This document shows positions 50,451-59,708 of a DNA stretch of 64,000 bases, piece after piece. Position 1 is the first letter of the stretch. Every line of letters starts with the position of its first letter. A program made the translations under genes and the position numbers. The DNA is taken from contig NZ_JAGSPB010000002.1 in the NCBI RefSeq assembly GCF_019204025.1, positions 992,001-1,056,000 of the forward strand, read 5' to 3'. Under the pieces are notes generated by a model. It worked only from the letters and a program-made list of their open reading frames with translations. It ran no database searches and had not been told where the DNA came from. Source of the stretch: Erythrobacter ani (lineage in GTDB: Bacteria > Pseudomonadota > Alphaproteobacteria > Sphingomonadales > Sphingomonadaceae).

Positions 50451-51686
50451 ATGAGCGCGCAGGGGATGAGAGGTGAACCGCTATTGGCGGGCGGCGCGCG
50501 TTTTGCGCCGCAGCCCGGTTTTCTGGCGAGACTTTTCGCTCCCGGATTCAAGACGATGCTCGACCGGGTCGACGCAGGGCTTGAAACCGGTTCGCTCACT
50601 TCGCACCTGCCCGATGGCACCATGCGCGTCCTGGGCGGAAGAGCCCAGGGCTTCGATGTCGAAATCCACTTGAAAGATTGGCGTGCGCTCATCCGGCTCG
50701 CCACGAATGGGTCGGTAGGCTGGTATCAGGCGTACGAAGCCGGCGAGTGGGAGGCGGACAATTACGCCCACCTTTTCGCACTGTTCGGCGCCAACGCTCG
50801 CTCGTTGGGAAACACCGCGCGCAGCATCGGCCCGTTCCGCTGGATCGCAGCGCTGGCGCATCGCTTCAACCAGAACAGCAAGGCTGGATCGGTGCGCAAC
50901 ATTGCCGCGCATTACGATCTCGGAAACGACTTTTACAGCGCCTGGCTCGATCCAAGCATGACCTATTCAAGCGGGCTAGGGCTGACCGGAGGCGACCTTG
51001 CCGCGTCGCAAGCCTGCAAGCTCGCAGCGATCGCCGACCGGGTGGCGGGGTCCGAAACCGTGCTTGAAATCGGCTGCGGTTGGGGCTCGATGGCGCGTAC
51101 GCTCGCAGAGGGCGGGGCGAAGGTCACCGCTATCAGCCTCTCGGACCAGCAGCTTGCATTTGCCCGCGCGCACTCCGATCCGGCGATCGAATTCAGGAAA
51201 CAGGATTACCGGGATGTGGGCGGCCAGTTCGATGCCATCGCCAGCGTCGAAATGGTCGAGGCGCTGGGCCGCGAATATTGGCCTGATTTCATGAATTGCG
51301 TCGCGCGCAGCCTCAAACCCGGAGGGCGCGCTGCGATTCAGTATATCTCGATGGCGGACGATCTGTTCGAAACCTACGCGCAATCGGCCGATTTCATTCA
51401 AGCTTATGTTTTTCCCGGCGGCATGTTGATCAAGACCTCGGAATTCCGCGCGCTCGCGGAGCAGCGGGGGCTCCGCTGGACCGATCAGACCGATTTCGGT
51501 CGCGATTATGCGGCTACGCTGCGGACATGGAAGGACAGTTTCGATCGTGCCGTATCCGAGGGACGTCTGCCTCACGGATTCGATGACCGGTTCATCAGCC
51601 TGTGGCGCTATTATCTGTCATACTGTGAGGGCGGGTTTCTCTCAGGCAATATCGACGTGCATCAGGTGACACTGGTCAAGGATTGA
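50451..51686 (+). CDS. cfa: Cyclopropane-fatty-acyl-phospholipid synthase
   Basis: 411 residues. SAM motif LEIGCGWGSMA at 205-215, the HYDLGNDFYSAWLDPSM(TYS) segment, AYVFPGGML and Cys392 in SYCEGGF (family active-site cysteine) identify the enzyme. It adds a methylene bridge to unsaturated membrane lipids, protecting against oxidative, acid and light stress. The photolyase is upstream and a serine-hydrolase lipoprotein gene follows. Confidence 0.9.
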   Translation: MSAQGMRGEPLLAGGARFAPQPGFLARLFAPGFKTMLDRVDAGLETGSLTSHLPDGTMRVLGGRAQGFDVEIHLKDWRALIRLATNGSVGWYQAYEAGEWEADNYAHLFALFGANARSLGNTARSIGPFRWIAALAHRFNQNSKAGSVRNIAAHYDLGNDFYSAWLDPSMTYSSGLGLTGGDLAASQACKLAAIADRVAGSETVLEIGCGWGSMARTLAEGGAKVTAISLSDQQLAFARAHSDPAIEFRKQDYRDVGGQFDAIASVEMVEALGREYWPDFMNCVARSLKPGGRAAIQYISMADDLFETYAQSADFIQAYVFPGGMLIKTSEFRALAEQRGLRWTDQTDFGRDYAATLRTWKDSFDRAVSEGRLPHGFDDRFISLWRYYLSYCEGGFLSGNIDVHQVTLVKD

Positions 51687-51713
51687 GCTGGGATATCCGG
51701 CGGGAGGACAAGA

Positions 51714-52910
51714 ATGAAGCTGCGCAATACGGTCTTTATCGGGGCAACTGCTCTCGTGCTCGTATCTTGTACCGGGAGCGTGGCGCCCGGCGTGGCAGTG
51801 CCCGCAGAGCCGCTGCAACCGGTGCAACTGGTCACTCCTCCGGAGCGAGACCAGTCCGAATTGCAGGTGCTTTTCTGGGACGATGCCGAGCGGTCGCAGC
51901 GGTTCCGCGATATGGAGAGCTGGTTTGCGGGGCATGAGGTGCCCGCCGCTTCGGAAACGCGCATGCTCCCGGTCGGACAACCGCTGAGCGCCGAAATCCA
52001 GAGTGATTTGGAAGCCTTGATATCGCAGACGAGCGCTGCCGGGGTGATGGTTCTGCAGGATGGCAGGGTTCGGTACGAAAACTATGGCCTCGGTCTGGGT
52101 GAAGCGGATCGCTGGACCAGCTTCTCGGTGGCCAAGAGCTTCACGTCCACTCTTCTTGGCGCGGCACTTGCCGATGGATTCATCGCGAGCCTCGATGACC
52201 CGGTGACGGCATACATTCCAGAGCTTGCCGGTTCGGCGTATGACGGCGTGACGGTCCGGCAGATCGCAACCATGACGAGCGGTGTCGCCTGGAACGAGGA
52301 CTATACCGACCCAAACAGCGATGTGGCGCAGATGAACCGCTATGTTGTGGAGTTTGGGCCGGACGCGATTGTTGCGCAGATGAAAACGCTGGAGCGCGAA
52401 GCGGAGCCCGGTGAAAAATGGGTCTACAAAACCGGCGAGACAAATCTGATCGGGCTTCTGGTCGAGAACGCGGTCGGATTGCCGCTGGCGGAATATGCGC
52501 AGGAAAAGATCGTCGAGCCAGCAGGCTTTGAAGGCGGGCTGTTCTGGATGATCGATCCGCGCGGCGGGAACATCGGTGGGTGCTGCCTGTCGCTGCGACT
52601 GTCAGACTACGCGCGTATGGGCCAGTTCGCATTGGAAGGCGGTGCGGGCAAGGTGCCGGACGGATGGTTTGCCGAAGCGGGCGACTCGCAAGTCGATTTC
52701 GGCGATACCGGGTTTGGATATGGCTATCAGTGGTGGACCTTCCCCGGCGGCAATTACGGCGCTCAGGGGATATTCGGTCAGGCGATCACGATCGTTCCTG
52801 AAAGGAACCTGGTCGTGGCCATCGTCAGCAACTGGCCGCAAGCGACATCCAGCGATAATCGCGCGTTGGCGCGTGCTGTGGTCGAGAAGATCGCCGCGGC
52901 CAGCGACTGA
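51714..52910 (+). CDS. Beta-lactamase-family serine hydrolase, lipoprotein
   Basis: 398 residues. Lipobox ending at Cys19 (LVSC). Catalytic SVAK (Ser138, Lys141) and the YKTGETN region near 240 match class C-like serine hydrolases (esterase or D-aminopeptidase kind); WWTFPGGNYGAQGIFGQ corresponds to the third motif. Substrate is unknown. GGGAGGACAAGA precedes the ATG. Envelope-anchored. Confidence 0.84.
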   Translation: MKLRNTVFIGATALVLVSCTGSVAPGVAVPAEPLQPVQLVTPPERDQSELQVLFWDDAERSQRFRDMESWFAGHEVPAASETRMLPVGQPLSAEIQSDLEALISQTSAAGVMVLQDGRVRYENYGLGLGEADRWTSFSVAKSFTSTLLGAALADGFIASLDDPVTAYIPELAGSAYDGVTVRQIATMTSGVAWNEDYTDPNSDVAQMNRYVVEFGPDAIVAQMKTLEREAEPGEKWVYKTGETNLIGLLVENAVGLPLAEYAQEKIVEPAGFEGGLFWMIDPRGGNIGGCCLSLRLSDYARMGQFALEGGAGKVPDGWFAEAGDSQVDFGDTGFGYGYQWWTFPGGNYGAQGIFGQAITIVPERNLVVAIVSNWPQATSSDNRALARAVVEKIAAASD

Positions 52911-52931
52911 TCGCGCCGCTTGTGCGGCGGC

Positions 52932-53279
52932 TCAAATGGCGGTGCGGATGATACCGGTGTTGCTGTAGCGCTGCAGGATGTTGTCGTGCACGATCGGGCT
53001 GAGCAGCTCCGTGAATGCGCAGCCGACGATGCAGTTGTCCCACCAGACCACTTCGGACTGGAGCGATTCGAGACCCGGCAACGTCAGCCAGCAGACCTGG
53101 CCTTCGTGCATGCGGTTGATCGATGCGGCGGAGAAGCCGGAAATCGAAAGGTCCTGGACCACACTTTGAAACGCACGGCCACCCGAAGCCCGCAATGTGG
53201 CGGGGATCGTGAGCTTGGTGCGCGGCGCGCAGCGATCTTCCTGCGCTGCAACCCTGTATGTATCGTGTTCGCTCGGCAT
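52932..53279 (-). CDS. Small PilZ-domain protein
   Basis: 115 residues containing one PilZ domain: RCAPR (RxxxR) around 14-18 and DLSISG (DxSxxG) around 42-47 are the c-di-GMP-binding motifs. Stand-alone PilZ proteins act as second-messenger readers. ATG 53279 is chosen, six codons inside the longest frame; neither start has a strong ribosome site. A CtrA-like box lies about 120 bases upstream. Confidence 0.85.
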   Translation of the reverse strand: MPSEHDTYRVAAQEDRCAPRTKLTIPATLRASGGRAFQSVVQDLSISGFSAASINRMHEGQVCWLTLPGLESLQSEVVWWDNCIVGCAFTELLSPIVHDNILQRYSNTGIIRTAI

Positions 53280-53394
53280 AGCCTTACAAAGCCTCATTCA
53301 ATCAGCGGTTGGTCTCTTCGCCGTTTGGTCTTTGGTAAGTTGGTCAAAGAGCGGCATCGACCATGCGGCCTTTCCACTACCTTGCAGATAATGG

Positions 53395-53409
53395 TTAACC
53401 GATCGTTAG
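53395..53409 (-). promoter_or_regulatory. CtrA-like box upstream of the PilZ gene
   Basis: TTAACCGATCGTTAG reads TTAA, seven bases, TTAG: one mismatch from the CtrA consensus TTAA-N7-TTAA. It lies 116 bases upstream of the PilZ start, in a gap with no other obvious role. CtrA controls motility and c-di-GMP genes in alphaproteobacteria; use here is inferred. Confidence 0.35.
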
Positions 53410-53452
53410 GATTGTGACTTTCTGAGGCCGCGTCGTCGGAATGACGTCAGCT

Positions 53453-54169
53453 TTACCCCTCAACGCGTTCGCGGTGCCCGGTTGCGAAATCTTCCTGCAG
53501 AAGCGCGACGATCCGTTCGGCCACTTTTTCGGGCGGTTTCACCGTCTCGGGATTTTCACCGGGATAGGCGCGCGCGCGCATTTCCGTCCTGGTCGCACCC
53601 GGATCGACAATTGCAACGCGAAGCGGGCTCAGTTTTTCGACTTCTGCGCCATAGGTTTCCAGCAAATTGTCAAAAGCAGCCTTGGTCGAACCATAGGCAC
53701 CCCAGAAGGCGCGGGGCCCTGCGCCTACGCTGGAGGTCAGTCCGATGATGCGGCCATTCTTGGCGCGCCGCAGCAAGGGGTCGAACGAAGCGAGAACAGC
53801 CTGCGTCGCCACGAAATTGGTCATGACGGCCTGGTTGAACTGCTTCGGGTCGAACTGCGAAACCGGTGTCAACTCCGGCAAATAGGCTGCTGACAGACAA
53901 AGAATATCCAGCGTGTCCCACCGCCCGGCAATGGCGGCTGCGAGCCTGCCCACAGCGTCTGCTTCGGTCAGGTCGAGCGGCGCAATCGTTGACGTGCCGC
54001 CGGCCGCGTGGATCCGGTCTTCGACCTCTTCCAGCGCCTTGACCTTGCGCGCCACGAGGATGACGTGCGCGCCCGCCTCGGCGAGAGCGATTGCGGTCGC
54101 TGCACCAATTCCTCGGCTCGCGCCGGTGACGAGGGCGGTCTGCCCTTCGAACGGTTTCGTGTCTGTCAT
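53453..54169 (-). CDS. Short-chain dehydrogenase
   Basis: 238 residues with TGASRGIG, LSAAY in place of NNAG (atypical), and YGSTK active site. The tail EKVAERIVALLQEDFATG is unusual. I assign only SDR. It sits three bases after purF and is probably co-transcribed with it. Substrate unknown. Confidence 0.84.
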   Translation of the reverse strand: MTDTKPFEGQTALVTGASRGIGAATAIALAEAGAHVILVARKVKALEEVEDRIHAAGGTSTIAPLDLTEADAVGRLAAAIAGRWDTLDILCLSAAYLPELTPVSQFDPKQFNQAVMTNFVATQAVLASFDPLLRRAKNGRIIGLTSSVGAGPRAFWGAYGSTKAAFDNLLETYGAEVEKLSPLRVAIVDPGATRTEMRARAYPGENPETVKPPEKVAERIVALLQEDFATGHRERVEG

Positions 54170-54172
54170 GAT

Positions 54173-55660
54173 TTAGGCAGCCTTGGGATCTGCGAAAGGT
54201 AATTCGGCGGTTTTCTGGTCCGGGCTGCCCAGATCGGTGAGCGATGTCGGATAGTCGCCGGTGAAGCAGGCGTCGCAGAATTGTGGGCAAGACTTGTCGC
54301 GGCCTTTCGCGCCAACAGCGCGGTACAGGCCGTCGATGGAAATGAACGCCAGACTGTCCGCCTTGATGAATTCGCGCATCGGCTCAAGCTCCATGCGCGC
54401 GGCGAGAAGTTTCGAGCGTTCGGGGGTGTCGACGCCGTAGAAACAGCTATGCGCCGTTGGCGGACTTGCGACGCGGAAATGGACCTCGCTTGCACCGGCC
54501 TCACGCATCATCTCGACAATTTTCATACTTGTGGTGCCGCGGACGATCGAATCATCGATCAACACGATGCGTTTGCCTGCGACCAGTCCGCGATTGGCAT
54601 TATGCTTGCGCTTCACACCGGAATGGCGCGCGCTGTCCGATGGCTGGATGAATGTCCGCCCGACATAATGCGAGCGAATGATGCCGAGTTCGAACGGGAT
54701 GCCCGATTGCTGCGCGTAGCCGATGGCCGCGGGGACACCGCTATCAGGAACCGGTACCACGAGGTCGACATCGCACGGCGCCTCGATGGCGAGTTCAGTC
54801 CCGATGGCCTTGCGCGCTTCGTAAACGCTTTGCCCGGCGAAGATGCTGTCCGGACGGCTGAAATAGACGTGTTCGAATATGCAGGGGCGGGGTGAAGGGT
54901 TGCCGAATGGATGGACGCTCTTGATTTCGCCCGAAAAATCGACCTGCAGCAATTCACCCGGCTCGACCTCTCGGATCAGTTCCGCGCCAATCACATCGAA
55001 GGCAACGCTTTCGCTGGCGAAGACAACCGCGTCACCCATCTTACCCATGACGAGCGGACGGATACCCAGGGGATCGCGGCATGCGATCATCCCTTCGGGC
55101 GTCATGACGATCAGCGCGTACGCACCCTCAACCAAACGGAGCGCATCGATCAGGCGGTCGGCAATAGTCGGATATCGGCTCGTCGCGACAAGATGGATGA
55201 TCACTTCGGTGTCGGACGTGGACTGGAATATCGATCCCTTGTCGACGAGATCTTTGCGCAAAGCCCTGGCGTTGGAAATATTCCCATTATGCGCCACTGC
55301 GAACCCGCCGCTGGCTAGCTCGGCATAGAGCGGCTGCACATTGCGCAGCCCAGCGCCGCCGGTGGTGGAATAGCGGACATGGCCCGCAGACATATGGCCG
55401 GGCAGTTCGGCGATCGCTTCGGACGATGAGAAGTTTTCCGCGACATGGCCGAGGCCGCGCCGCGAATAAAACTCGGTCCCGTCATAGCTGGTGATACCGA
55501 CCGCTTCCTGACCGCGATGCTGGAGCGCGTGCAGGCCCAGAGCAGTGGCAGCAGAGGCATCGGCGGCGTTGATCGCGCCGAACACGCCGCATTCCTCGCG
55601 CAGCTTGTCGCCGTCTGCATCAAGATAAGGATGCGTAAAATTGGAGAGCGTGTGTGCCAT
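54173..55660 (-). CDS. purF: Amidophosphoribosyltransferase
   Basis: 495 residues. The catalytic cysteine is Cys24 in EECGVFG, after a short propeptide. RIVLIDDSIVRGTTS is the PRPP loop. The four cysteines of the Fe-S type (PCIFEHVYFSRPDS, HSCFYG, CPQFCDACFTG) are present, so the oxygen-sensitive cluster form is expected. First committed step of purine synthesis. ATG 55660 gives the usual length; a TTG at 55723 would add 21 residues. Confidence 0.93.
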   Translation of the reverse strand: MAHTLSNFTHPYLDADGDKLREECGVFGAINAADASAATALGLHALQHRGQEAVGITSYDGTEFYSRRGLGHVAENFSSSEAIAELPGHMSAGHVRYSTTGGAGLRNVQPLYAELASGGFAVAHNGNISNARALRKDLVDKGSIFQSTSDTEVIIHLVATSRYPTIADRLIDALRLVEGAYALIVMTPEGMIACRDPLGIRPLVMGKMGDAVVFASESVAFDVIGAELIREVEPGELLQVDFSGEIKSVHPFGNPSPRPCIFEHVYFSRPDSIFAGQSVYEARKAIGTELAIEAPCDVDLVVPVPDSGVPAAIGYAQQSGIPFELGIIRSHYVGRTFIQPSDSARHSGVKRKHNANRGLVAGKRIVLIDDSIVRGTTSMKIVEMMREAGASEVHFRVASPPTAHSCFYGVDTPERSKLLAARMELEPMREFIKADSLAFISIDGLYRAVGAKGRDKSCPQFCDACFTGDYPTSLTDLGSPDQKTAELPFADPKAA

Positions 55661-55888
55661 CGCCAGACCTGTCCGCTGCGCTGCCCGGGTGAGTGCGTGC
55701 TCAATGGCGATGTTACGGGTCAATTACAAGGGCGGTCAGGCGGCATGTGCCCCCATTTCTCCTGGTGGGAAAGGAACCACTCCGGCAAGGGCGCTTTACT
55801 AACAGGATCGAACGACAGGCGGATTGTGCGTGAGGGGCGTCGTCTCTACAGGCTGCGTTCAGAACCATTGGGCCAGCGCGACTTCTGC

Positions 55889-57127
55889 ATGCTTACACCT
55901 TTCGAACGAATGATTGCCAAGCGTTACCTGTGGCCGGGTAAGGGTGAGGCATTCATCGCGCTTGTCGCCGGAATTTCGGTTGGCGTAGTGATGCTCTCGG
56001 TCGCGATGCTCGTGCTTGTGATGAGCGTAATGGGCGGCTTTCGGGGCGAGATGCTCGACAAGTTTGCTGGCCTCAACGGCCATGCGGTCGTGCAGGCTTA
56101 TGGCGGTAAGCTGGACAATTGGGAAACCACGCTGGAGCAGGTCCGCTCGACCGAGGGCGTTATCAGCGCCTCGCCGCTCATCGAACAACCATTACTCGCC
56201 AGTTTCAATGGCAGGGCGGTCGCCATTTTCGTGCGCGGTCACACGGCTGAAGACATCGCTGATCTTGGCGACAAGGTTCTGCTCGGCAATATCGCGGATA
56301 TCGTGCCCGAGAGCGGAAAGGTCGCGATTGGATCACGTCTTGCATCAAATATCGGTGCTCGGGTCGGTGACACGATCACGGTAATCAACCCTCAGGGCCG
56401 CGTGACCCCTTTCGGAACATCGATCCGCCAGGTCGGATACGAAGTCGGGGCGATATTCGAGATCGGGCTTTACGATTTCGATGAAACATTCGTCATCATG
56501 CCGATGGAGGATGCGCAAACGCTGTTGCTGCTGGGAGATACGGTCGGATTGATCGAAGTGACAGTGACCGACCCCGACAATGTGGGCGAAATCCTCGAAC
56601 CCGTGCGTGATACGCTGGTCGGGCGGGCGGCCATTGCCGACTGGAAAGAGATCAACTCGACGCTGTTCGAAGCTCTCGAGGTCGAGCGTGTGGCGATGTT
56701 TTTCGTACTGAGTTTCATGGTTCTGGTGGCGTCTTTTAACATTCTTTCGAGCCTGGTGATGCTGGTCCGCGCGAAGACGCGCGACATCGCGATCATGCGC
56801 ACTATGGGTGCAACGCGGCGCAGTCTGCTCAAGATATTCGTGACCACCGGCACCACCATCGGGACGATGGGAACGCTCGCCGGACTGGCTCTCGGTTTCC
56901 TGCTGCTCTATTTTCGCAATCCGATCGTGGACGGTGTCGCATTCCTGACCGGCGTCGAAATCTGGGATCCGAGTGTCCGGTTCCTCACATCGCTCCCGGT
57001 GCGGGTTGAACCGCTGGAAATTATCGGGATCACAGCGCTTGGCATCGGACTGAGCTTTCTGGCGACGCTGTATCCCGCGCTGAAAGCGTCCAACACCGAT
57101 CCGGTTCAGGTGTTGCGTTATGAATAG
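55889..57127 (+). CDS. lolC: Lipoprotein-releasing ABC transporter permease (LolC/LolE family)
   Basis: 412 residues with four membrane helices (near 24-48, 270-300, 318-345, 375-400) around a large periplasmic loop. [28 protein letters not shown] is the LolC/E start; [15 protein letters not shown] is the coupling helix before the last helices. With LolD it frees lipoproteins for transport to the outer membrane. A single fused LolCE permease is common in this group. Start assigned by homology; lolD overlaps by eight bases. Confidence 0.9.
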   Translation: MLTPFERMIAKRYLWPGKGEAFIALVAGISVGVVMLSVAMLVLVMSVMGGFRGEMLDKFAGLNGHAVVQAYGGKLDNWETTLEQVRSTEGVISASPLIEQPLLASFNGRAVAIFVRGHTAEDIADLGDKVLLGNIADIVPESGKVAIGSRLASNIGARVGDTITVINPQGRVTPFGTSIRQVGYEVGAIFEIGLYDFDETFVIMPMEDAQTLLLLGDTVGLIEVTVTDPDNVGEILEPVRDTLVGRAAIADWKEINSTLFEALEVERVAMFFVLSFMVLVASFNILSSLVMLVRAKTRDIAIMRTMGATRRSLLKIFVTTGTTIGTMGTLAGLALGFLLLYFRNPIVDGVAFLTGVEIWDPSVRFLTSLPVRVEPLEIIGITALGIGLSFLATLYPALKASNTDPVQVLRYE

Positions 57128-57800
57128 TGGCGGTCCCATCGTTTCCCTTCGCGGATTGAAACGCACTTTCGAACAGGGCGGACAACGCATCGAAGTGCTG
57201 CGCGGGGTCGATCTCGATATTCAGCCGGGCGAGATTGTTGCGCTGCTTGGGCCTTCCGGCTCGGGCAAATCCACCATGCTTCAAGCGGTCGGCCTCCTCG
57301 AGGGCGGTTTCGATGGCTCGATTGCGATTGCCGGAGAGGCTGCCGAGACGCTGCCAGCGGACCAGCGCACCCGGGTACGGCGCGAGCATCTTGGCTTCGT
57401 CTATCAGTTTCACCACCTGCTTCCCGATTTCGACGCGACCGAGAATGTCGTGATGCCGCAGATGATCGCGGGGACGGCACGTGATGCGGCTCTGGAACGG
57501 TCGCAGAGCCTGCTCACCAGTCTCGGCCTAGGCCATCGCCTGACACATCGGCCCAGCCAGCTTTCAGGAGGAGAGCAACAACGCGTCGCGGTGGCGCGCG
57601 CGCTTGCGAACCAGCCCACGCTTGTGCTCGCCGATGAGCCCACTGGCAACCTCGACGAGTCCACTTCCGATACGGTTCTTGGCCAATTTCTGGCACTGGT
57701 GCGGGGTGAGGGCAGCGCCGCGCTTGTAGCGACCCACAATGAACGCCTCGCAAGCCGCATGGACCGCGTTGTTCGACTCCATGACGGGGTTTTGAGCTAG
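57120..57800 (+). CDS. lolD: Lipoprotein-releasing system ATP-binding protein
   Basis: 226 residues. Walker [10 protein letters not shown], signature LSGGEQQR and Walker [14 protein letters not shown] are complete, and [13 protein letters not shown] is the LolD/MacB-type Q-loop context. It powers the LolC/E permease encoded just before it. The start overlaps the permease stop by eight bases (ATGAATAG). Confidence 0.95.
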   Translation: MNSGGPIVSLRGLKRTFEQGGQRIEVLRGVDLDIQPGEIVALLGPSGSGKSTMLQAVGLLEGGFDGSIAIAGEAAETLPADQRTRVRREHLGFVYQFHHLLPDFDATENVVMPQMIAGTARDAALERSQSLLTSLGLGHRLTHRPSQLSGGEQQRVAVARALANQPTLVLADEPTGNLDESTSDTVLGQFLALVRGEGSAALVATHNERLASRMDRVVRLHDGVLS

Positions 57801-57849
57801 TTCGGACCCATCCTTCCTTTTGACCGTTAGGGGGCAGAAGGAGGATTTA

Positions 57850-58131
57850 ATGGCAGACCATCCAAGCACTTATAAAGGCACTCCACTCGAAACAGGCGAG
57901 CACGCGTGGGAAGACCGCGCTGCATTGCATGCCGCCGATGATGGCGATGGGGTGCTTGATGGGATGAAGGCGCTGCGCCGGGGAACGTTCGCTGAAATGA
58001 TCCGCCACGTCACGATGCTTCCTGAAGACGAGCGCGGCAAATACGTCATCGAAAAGCTGGGTGATCGCGAATATTCGGCGGCCGAAGCCACCGAACTTGC
58101 GGCGCGTGATGACTTCCCGGCTGCGGACTAG
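57850..58131 (+). CDS. Hypothetical protein, 93 residues
   Basis: Acidic soluble protein preceded by a strong ribosome site (AAGGAGG, seven bases). Two regions stand out: GMKALRRGTFAEMIRHVTMLPEDERGKYVIEKLGD and the AEATELAARDD tail. It may be a small regulatory or stress protein; no family recognised. It follows lolD by 49 bases and may share its transcript. Confidence 0.65.
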   Translation: MADHPSTYKGTPLETGEHAWEDRAALHAADDGDGVLDGMKALRRGTFAEMIRHVTMLPEDERGKYVIEKLGDREYSAAEATELAARDDFPAAD

Positions 58132-58243
58132 CTCTCCACCGTCCAAGAGCCCGGAGCAGATGCTTGTAGGTCGTTTGCCGATCCGACCTGCACATATTTA
58201 GTCGCTGTGCTAGGGCTTCCGACAATTGCTTGGGGGATTTCTT

Positions 58244-58768
58244 ATGATCATTGCACCGCTTGTCCTCGCGCTTCAGTCGGCCACGGCACCTGAACCGGCG
58301 TCGTCACCACCACCACCGCCTGCTTGTGAGAGCCAGGTGCATGGAGCGTTCGATCTTTGGGTCGGCGAATGGGACGTCTACCCCACCGGCCGCGAAACCA
58401 AGGTGGCCGACAGTCGGATCGAGCGAATCGCCAGCGGCTGCGTTGTCAGGGAAACATGGATGCCTCTTCGCGGAGGCGGCGGGACCAGCATAAGTGTGGT
58501 CAATCACAAGTCGGGCCGGTGGGAGCAGGTCTGGGTCGGGAGTGATGGCAAGCGGGTGGATTTCACCGGCGGCCCGGTCGAGGGAACAATGGTCCTGACA
58601 GGATATTGGGACGGTATCGGACCCGCAGGACAGGATGTCCTGACGCGAATGACATACTCGCTCCAGGACGATGGAAGCGTCCGCCAATTCGGCGAAGGCT
58701 CGACGGATCATGGCAAGACGTGGCAAACGAGCTTCGATCTGACTTACCGGCGCAAGACTGCGCCCTGA
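58244..58768 (+). CDS. Secreted protein, DUF1579-like
   Basis: 174 residues. Signal peptide (1-17, MIIAPLVLALQSATA), Pro-rich linker, then a beta-rich domain with FDLWVGEWDVYP and YSLQDDGSVRQFGEGS, the lipocalin-like pattern of DUF1579. The ATG at 58244 is chosen over a TTG 18 bases upstream because GGGGGA is six bases away. It is 18 bases before the glutathione peroxidase gene. Confidence 0.72.
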   Translation: MIIAPLVLALQSATAPEPASSPPPPPACESQVHGAFDLWVGEWDVYPTGRETKVADSRIERIASGCVVRETWMPLRGGGGTSISVVNHKSGRWEQVWVGSDGKRVDFTGGPVEGTMVLTGYWDGIGPAGQDVLTRMTYSLQDDGSVRQFGEGSTDHGKTWQTSFDLTYRRKTAP

Positions 58769-58786
58769 TTGTTTCAAGGACTGCAC

Positions 58787-59266
58787 ATGACCACCATTGC
58801 CGATTTCACCGTTACGACGAACCGCGGCGAAGAGCTCGATCTTGCAACAAAAAAGGGCAAGGTCTTGCTGGTCGTAAACACAGCGAGCAAATGCGGCTTC
58901 ACTCCGCAATATGACGGTCTCGAAGAGCTATTTCAGCAGTTCAAGGACAAGGATTTCGAGGTTCTCGGCTTCCCGTGCAACCAGTTTGGCGGGCAGGAAC
59001 CGGGCAATGCCGATGAGATCGCCGAATTCTGCAAGGTCAATTTCGGTGTCACGTTCCCATTGATGGAAAAGGTCGAAGTGAACGGCCCCGATGCGTCACC
59101 GCTGTTCGACTGGATGAAATCCGAGAAAAAGGGGTTGATGGGATCGACCTCTATCAAATGGAACTTCACCAAATTCCTGATCGACCGCGAAGGTAATGTC
59201 GTGAAACGGTACGGCCCGCAGGACACGCCGAAACTGATCGCAAAGGATGTCGCGAAACTGGTGTAA
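58787..59266 (+). CDS. Glutathione peroxidase
   Basis: 159 residues. NTASKCGFTPQY carries Cys36 (not selenocysteine; codon is TGC), with Gln70 in NQFGGQEPG and Trp125 in KWNFTKF, completing the catalytic triad. It reduces peroxides with glutathione or thioredoxin. ATG 58787 has CAAGGA upstream. Confidence 0.93.
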   Translation: MTTIADFTVTTNRGEELDLATKKGKVLLVVNTASKCGFTPQYDGLEELFQQFKDKDFEVLGFPCNQFGGQEPGNADEIAEFCKVNFGVTFPLMEKVEVNGPDASPLFDWMKSEKKGLMGSTSIKWNFTKFLIDREGNVVKRYGPQDTPKLIAKDVAKLV

Positions 59267-59310
59267 CCAAACGCGCATTCCTGCCGAACCCTCCTGAAAG
59301 AGGAGGCGAG

Positions 59311-59664
59311 ATGATGCTGGAATCGCTGAATGTTTGGGTGCTTGGTCTGGGCGCTGAATACGGCGTCAATCCTTACATATTCGCGGTAATCTATATCGGA
59401 GCGATACCATTCTTCCTCGGCTCGATCGGATGGCTGGTCAGGAATGCGCGAGCCGTGCGCTCGACCGTCCTTCCAGCAATGTCCGCGGGTTTCTTCTTCA
59501 TCTCCGCCTATCTTTATCTCGGTATTTTCGGTCACGACATTCCCGTCTGGGTTTGGGGCTTTGTCGGTTCCCTCCTCGGCTTTGGCTCCGCGTCGGCTAT
59601 ACGCGACACCAAGCGAAAGATTGCCTCGGGCCGGTCGCCCCACAGCATATCCCCAAGCAGGTAA
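59311..59664 (+). CDS. Small membrane protein, three helices, function unknown
   Basis: 117 residues with hydrophobic helices at about 23-43, 53-73 and 78-96 and a basic C-terminal tail. A strong GAGGAGG site precedes two adjacent ATGs. No family recognised. Sits between the glutathione peroxidase and dnaE genes. Confidence 0.7.
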   Translation: MMLESLNVWVLGLGAEYGVNPYIFAVIYIGAIPFFLGSIGWLVRNARAVRSTVLPAMSAGFFFISAYLYLGIFGHDIPVWVWGFVGSLLGFGSASAIRDTKRKIASGRSPHSISPSR

Positions 59665-59708
59665 TGGAGAGGCCTTGAACCCGAGGGGCGCGGGCGTAGA
59701 TTGGCTCC

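Noticed and set aside
58168..58189. AGGTCG...CGACCT inverted repeat before the DUF1579-like gene
   Set aside because: Only six pairs with a ten-base loop and no T run; likely chance.
58880..58900. Selenocysteine in the glutathione peroxidase active site
   Set aside because: The codon at residue 36 is an ordinary cysteine codon, and there is no in-frame TGA.
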